Source: Schlesneria sp. (GTDB lineage: Bacteria > Planctomycetota > Planctomycetia > Planctomycetales > Planctomycetaceae). Taken from it: a stretch of DNA of 8,910 nt. This document shows, one piece after another, positions 5,919-8,910 of this stretch; position 1 is the first letter of the stretch, and each line of letters begins with the position of its first letter. The stretch covers positions 1 through 8,910 of the forward strand of contig JANXOO010000736.1 in NCBI GenBank assembly GCA_025353525.1, written 5' to 3'. The position numbers and the translations under genes were made by a program. The notes under the pieces are model-generated. The model worked only from the letters and a program-made list of their open reading frames with translations, was not told the DNA's origin and searched no databases.

Positions 5919-6806
5919 ATGTTACAGAATTTTGACGAGGCTGTTCGCAAGGCCGATGTGCTGCTTGAAGCTCTTCCCTGGATTCGCCAGTTCCACGGTC
6001 GTCACGTTGTGATCAAACTGGGCGGCAGTGCGATGGAAGAAGTGACGGCCGTCAAGCACTTCCTGACGGATGTGATTTTCATGTCGGCGGTCGGAATGCG
6101 ACCAATCCTCGTGCATGGCGGCGGGAAAGCAATTAATGCCGCGATGTCCAGGGCGGGGATTGCACCACGATTCGTTCAGGGTCGCCGTTACACCGACGAC
6201 GAAACTCTGGAAATCGTGGCCCAGGTTCTTGCGGGCGAAATCTGCCAGAACCTGGTCGATGAAATCGTCCGGCAGGGCGGGGACGCACATGGGTTGAGTT
6301 ATCAGACGGTCAACTGTCTGATCGGCAAACGGCTTCTGCTTCCGGGAGAAAACGGTGAACCAATCGACCTGGGACGTGTCGGAGAAGTAACCGATATCGA
6401 TCGGGATTTACTGTTGATGACCTGCCGTGAAAGTCAGATCCCGGTACTCCCGTCGATCGCACTGGACGAACAGGGTGGAAAACTGAACGTCAATGCCGAC
6501 ACAGCGGCGGCGGCAGTCGCCCGGTTGATTCAGGCAGAAAAACTGGTATTCCTCAGCGATGTCCCTGGTATTTATCTTGACCGGAAAGATCCGTCGACGT
6601 TGCAATCGCATTTGAATGCGGCGCGATGTCGCGAATTGATCCGGGACGGAATTATCGACGCCGGGATGGTCCCGAAAGTCGAAGCCGCGCTGGAAGCACT
6701 TGAAGCGGGCGTGAAAAAGGTCCACATCATCGATGCCCGGATCGCTCATTCGGTGTTACTCGAGGTTTATTCCAATCAGGGGATCGGGACTGAGATTGTG
6801 TTGTAA
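5919..6806 (+). CDS. argB: N-acetylglutamate kinase
   Basis: This is the second step of arginine synthesis: ATP-dependent phosphorylation of N-acetyl-L-glutamate in the cytosol. The 295 residues fit the family. The amino-acid-kinase fold is marked by VIKLGGSAM (31-39), the glycine loop [12 protein letters not shown] (65-76), [19 protein letters not shown] (88-106), and the substrate/ATP motif [14 protein letters not shown] (188-201). FLSDVPGIY (211-219) and [11 protein letters not shown] (248-258) follow. The first 28 residues form the extra helix ([18 protein letters not shown]) that is known from arginine-inhibited, hexameric kinases and is absent from the insensitive E. coli type, so feedback inhibition by arginine is likely. 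I chose the ATG at 5919; a TTG at 5889 would add ten residues of no family likeness. No Shine-Dalgarno sequence precedes the ATG, which is odd for a metabolic gene. It heads the local argB-argD-argF order. Confidence 0.95.
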   Translation: MLQNFDEAVRKADVLLEALPWIRQFHGRHVVIKLGGSAMEEVTAVKHFLTDVIFMSAVGMRPILVHGGGKAINAAMSRAGIAPRFVQGRRYTDDETLEIVAQVLAGEICQNLVDEIVRQGGDAHGLSYQTVNCLIGKRLLLPGENGEPIDLGRVGEVTDIDRDLLLMTCRESQIPVLPSIALDEQGGKLNVNADTAAAAVARLIQAEKLVFLSDVPGIYLDRKDPSTLQSHLNAARCRELIRDGIIDAGMVPKVEAALEALEAGVKKVHIIDARIAHSVLLEVYSNQGIGTEIVL

Positions 6807-6993
6807 GTCATCGATTGGATACAGTTTGCAGCAATCCGGAGTGAAAGTGGCGTTCGTGCCGAGCCGCCTGGTCAAACGGGATTCGTTTGCATTCCGCGAC
6901 TCGACGACAACTTCGGCCTGATACCGCAACTGAAAGTTTCGTCGCATCGGAAAATAAATCGTTCGTACCAACGTCAGGAACTGACAGAAACTT

Positions 6994-7020
6994 GCCATCG
7001 AGGACCACTCGATGGCTTTT
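6994..7020 (+). terminator. Intrinsic terminator-like hairpin between argB and argD
   Basis: Nine perfect pairs (gccatcgag 6994-7002 with ctcgatggc 7008-7016) enclose a 5-nt loop and are followed by TTTT. It sits 25 bp before the argD start and 187 bp after argB. A smaller hairpin, gtcag-gaa-ctgac (6973-6985), lies just upstream. It could end most argB transcripts, tune argD expression as an attenuator, or shield the argD leader. The T-run is short, so read-through is plausible. Confidence 0.6.
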
Positions 7021-7045
7021 GAATTAAGAAAGCCCAGGAATCGCG

Positions 7046-8269
7046 ATGCATCCCGCTGCCACTCGTTCGAGTCAACAAACGATTGACCAGTTCGCCAAAT
7101 ACGTCATCCCCAACTACAAACGCTACCCCGTGGCTCTTGTTCATGGCGAAGGGAGTGCGGTTTGGGACGCCGAAGGAAAACCGTACCTCGATCTGTTTCC
7201 CGGCTGGGGCTGTAATATTCTGGGGCATTGTCCGCCGCGAGTCGTGAGGGCTATCCAGAGACAGGTCGAACATCTGATCCATATCCCGAATACGTGGTAC
7301 ACCGAGGCCCAGGGTAATTTCGCAGAAGCTTTGGTGACGCGAAGTTTCGGCAAGGTCTTCTTTGCGAACAGTGGTACCGAAGCAAACGAAGGTGCGATCA
7401 AACTCGCCCGATTGCACTACGCAAACAAATCCGGCGGCACGCAGAAATTCCGCGTGATCACATTCGAAAACGGGTTCCATGGCCGAACGTTCGGCTCAGT
7501 GACCGCGACGGCTCAACCCAAATACCACGAAGGACTCGGGCCGCTTCTTCCCGGTTTTCGGTACGCTCCTTTCAATGACCTTGATGCCGTCAGTGCTTTG
7601 GTTGATGATGAAACATGTGCCATCCTGCTCGAACCCGTTCAGGGTGAAGGCGGAGTCAACATCGCCACTGACGAGTTCCTGACAGGGCTTCGCGAGTTGT
7701 GTGATCGACGGGGAATGCTCCTGATTTTCGACGAAGTGCAGACGGGGATGGGACGAACCGGCCAATGGTTCGGCTACCAGCACACGTCCGTTCAGCCCGA
7801 CATCATGACGATGGCCAAAGGGATCGCCGCCGGAGTTGCCTGCGGTGCATTTCTCTGCCGGGACCATATCGCTCCAAGTCTGCGACCGGGGTTACATGCG
7901 AGTACATTCGGTGGTAATCCGCTGGCGATGGCGGCCGGAATTGCAACGATGGAAACCATCGAAGAAGACGGGTTGCTGGACAATTGTCGCGTGATGTCCG
8001 ACCGGTTTCTTAAGCATTTTGCCGCATTGAAAGAGATGTTGCCGATTATCAGAGACGTGCGGACGCGTGGAATGATGATTGGTGTCGAACTGAATATCCC
8101 GGCAACCCCGGCCGTCGCGAAGTGTATGGAGCGAGGCGTGCTGATCAATGCGACTCACGATACGGTTGTGAGGTTGCTTCCCGCCTTGAATATCACGTCG
8201 AAACAGGTCGATCTGGGCTGCCAGGTCATATCAGATGTATTGAAAGAGATGGCGGCGGACGGAGTTTGA
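7046..8269 (+). CDS. argD: Acetylornithine aminotransferase
   Basis: This is a PLP-dependent class III aminotransferase that converts N-acetylglutamate 5-semialdehyde and glutamate to N-acetylornithine, the fourth step of arginine synthesis, in the cytosol. The 407 residues match the family length. Seen in order are [14 protein letters not shown] (48-61), the phosphate-cup motif [15 protein letters not shown] (108-122), FHGRTFGS (144-151), and [11 protein letters not shown] (194-204). [12 protein letters not shown] (228-239) contains the cofactor aspartate D229. The Schiff-base lysine is K258 in [10 protein letters not shown], followed by STFGGNPLA (286-294). AGGA at 7036-7039 lies 6 nt before the ATG. 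Neighbouring argB and argF support the arginine assignment over the closely related ornithine, succinylornithine or GABA aminotransferases, though such enzymes often accept several substrates. Only 54 bp with no strong hairpin separate it from argF, so the two are probably cotranscribed. Confidence 0.94.
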   Translation: MHPAATRSSQQTIDQFAKYVIPNYKRYPVALVHGEGSAVWDAEGKPYLDLFPGWGCNILGHCPPRVVRAIQRQVEHLIHIPNTWYTEAQGNFAEALVTRSFGKVFFANSGTEANEGAIKLARLHYANKSGGTQKFRVITFENGFHGRTFGSVTATAQPKYHEGLGPLLPGFRYAPFNDLDAVSALVDDETCAILLEPVQGEGGVNIATDEFLTGLRELCDRRGMLLIFDEVQTGMGRTGQWFGYQHTSVQPDIMTMAKGIAAGVACGAFLCRDHIAPSLRPGLHASTFGGNPLAMAAGIATMETIEEDGLLDNCRVMSDRFLKHFAALKEMLPIIRDVRTRGMMIGVELNIPATPAVAKCMERGVLINATHDTVVRLLPALNITSKQVDLGCQVISDVLKEMAADGV

Positions 8270-8317
8270 AAACTGACATTCGAAAATTGAAAACTGATCT
8301 CAAGTAAGGACAACTGA
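8266..8317 (+). repeat. Short direct repeats in the argD-argF junction
   Basis: The 11-mer ttgaaaactga occurs at 8266-8276 (covering the argD stop) and again at 8287-8297. Its tail aactga recurs at 8312-8317. The repeats are spaced 21 and 20 bp, close to two helical turns. They could be stacked sites for a regulator or the trace of a small duplication. Confidence 0.5.
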
Positions 8318-8323
8318 TTTGTT

Positions 8324-8910
8324 ATGCGTCATTTGAATTCTCTGCTGGAACTGAAGCCGACCGATATCGAAGCGATCTTCGAATTGGCCCGGACATTGAA
8401 GGACCGACTGAATAAAGGCGACCGCCCGCAGGTATTGTCCGGATACGTCATGGCACAGGTTTTCGAGAAACCTTCGCTACGAACGCGACTCAGCTTCGAT
8501 GCCGCCATCATGCAACTCGGCGGTGGCAGTATTTTCCTTAACGCAAAAGACGCGGGACTGGGTGGCCGCGAATCGGTTCCTGATGTTGCGCGGGTGATCG
8601 GCGGTTACAGCGACATCATTACGCTCCGTACATTCTCGCAGTCACTGATCGATACTTTTATCGAACATTCCGGAGTTGCGATTATCAATGGCTTGTCGGA
8701 CGAACGGCATCCGTGCCAGGCGCTCACCGATGTCTTCACGATGCAGGAAGTATTCGGAGACCTCAAGGGGAAAAAATGCGTCTTCGTCGGCGACGGTAAC
8801 AACGTCGCAAACTCGCTGGCCATTGCTGCGTCCTTGTGCGGAATGTCGCTGACTGTCTGTGCGCCCGAAAAATACCGTTTGAGCGAAAAGTTTTTGACGG
8901 CACTCAAGAA
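8324..8910 (+). CDS. argF: Ornithine carbamoyltransferase (3' end beyond the window)
   Basis: The enzyme joins carbamoyl phosphate to ornithine, giving citrulline, in the cytosol. The 195 complete codons seen (of about 305-310 usual) run from ATG to the window edge without a stop. They cover the carbamoyl-phosphate domain and the beginning of the ornithine domain. Motifs are FEKPSLRTRLSF (residues 48-59), where the family usually has S-T-R-T-R and here S-L-R-T-R. Next come GLGGRESVPDVARV (79-92), IINGLSDERHPCQALTD (120-136) with the HPCQ carbamoyl-phosphate contact, and FVGDGNNVANSLA (153-165), the start of the second domain. A stop in frame at 8315 makes the ATG at 8324 the first possible start. 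The nearest Shine-Dalgarno-like AAGGA (8306-8310) is 13 nt away, longer than usual. It follows argD by 54 bp and is likely in the same transcript. The related N-acetylornithine carbamoyltransferase cannot be fully excluded from this partial frame, but the motifs fit the ornithine enzyme. Confidence 0.93.
   Translation, partial: MRHLNSLLELKPTDIEAIFELARTLKDRLNKGDRPQVLSGYVMAQVFEKPSLRTRLSFDAAIMQLGGGSIFLNAKDAGLGGRESVPDVARVIGGYSDIITLRTFSQSLIDTFIEHSGVAIINGLSDERHPCQALTDVFTMQEVFGDLKGKKCVFVGDGNNVANSLAIAASLCGMSLTVCAPEKYRLSEKFLTALK

Overview
The window reads as a bacterial chromosome segment of moderate GC content, most likely from a planctomycete. That assignment rests on family resemblance and is an inference: a secreted protein-L-isoaspartate methyltransferase carrying a C-terminal jelly-roll domain, a lactate dehydrogenase tail of the type I associate with that phylum, and long gaps with few recognisable promoters. 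No rRNA, tRNA or CRISPR array was seen.

Left part (1-1340): a decayed region. One remnant (148-1056) is the middle of a thiamine-diphosphate 2-oxo-acid decarboxylase of the pyruvate/indolepyruvate decarboxylase type. It has lost its N-terminal cofactor-activating part and its whole C-terminal cofactor-binding domain. Directly abutting it (ATGA overlap at 1053) is the last quarter of an L-lactate dehydrogenase, with a 15-bp tandem duplication inside. Both look like scars of deletion in a pyruvate-metabolism locus. A short convergent gene on the minus strand (1430-1651) encodes an intact CDGSH iron-sulfur protein.

Middle (1652-5523): a gap of about 300 bp with several palindromes leads into a two-gene plus-strand unit whose reading frames overlap by 4 bp. 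The first gene is an exported PCMT-family methyltransferase. The second is a 778-residue Eco57I/TaqI-type adenine-specific DNA methyltransferase with its target-recognition region, but with no nuclease domain or partner nuclease in view.

Gap 5524-5918: 23-bp tandem repeats (about 2.7 copies) and a 20-bp perfect inverted repeat with arms 116 bp apart look like the remains of a mobile element. A near-consensus sigma70-type promoter follows.

Right part (5919-8910): an arginine biosynthesis cluster in the order argB (N-acetylglutamate kinase), argD (acetylornithine aminotransferase), argF (ornithine carbamoyltransferase, cut by the window end). Together these carry N-acetylglutamate phosphorylation, transamination of N-acetylglutamate semialdehyde, and carbamoylation of ornithine. 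argC and argJ/argE are not present here. A strong terminator-like hairpin lies between argB and argD.

I did not find an obviously new multi-gene system. The most unusual items are the composite decarboxylase/dehydrogenase scar, the overlap of an exported protein-repair-type enzyme with a DNA methyltransferase, and the repeat structure upstream of argB.
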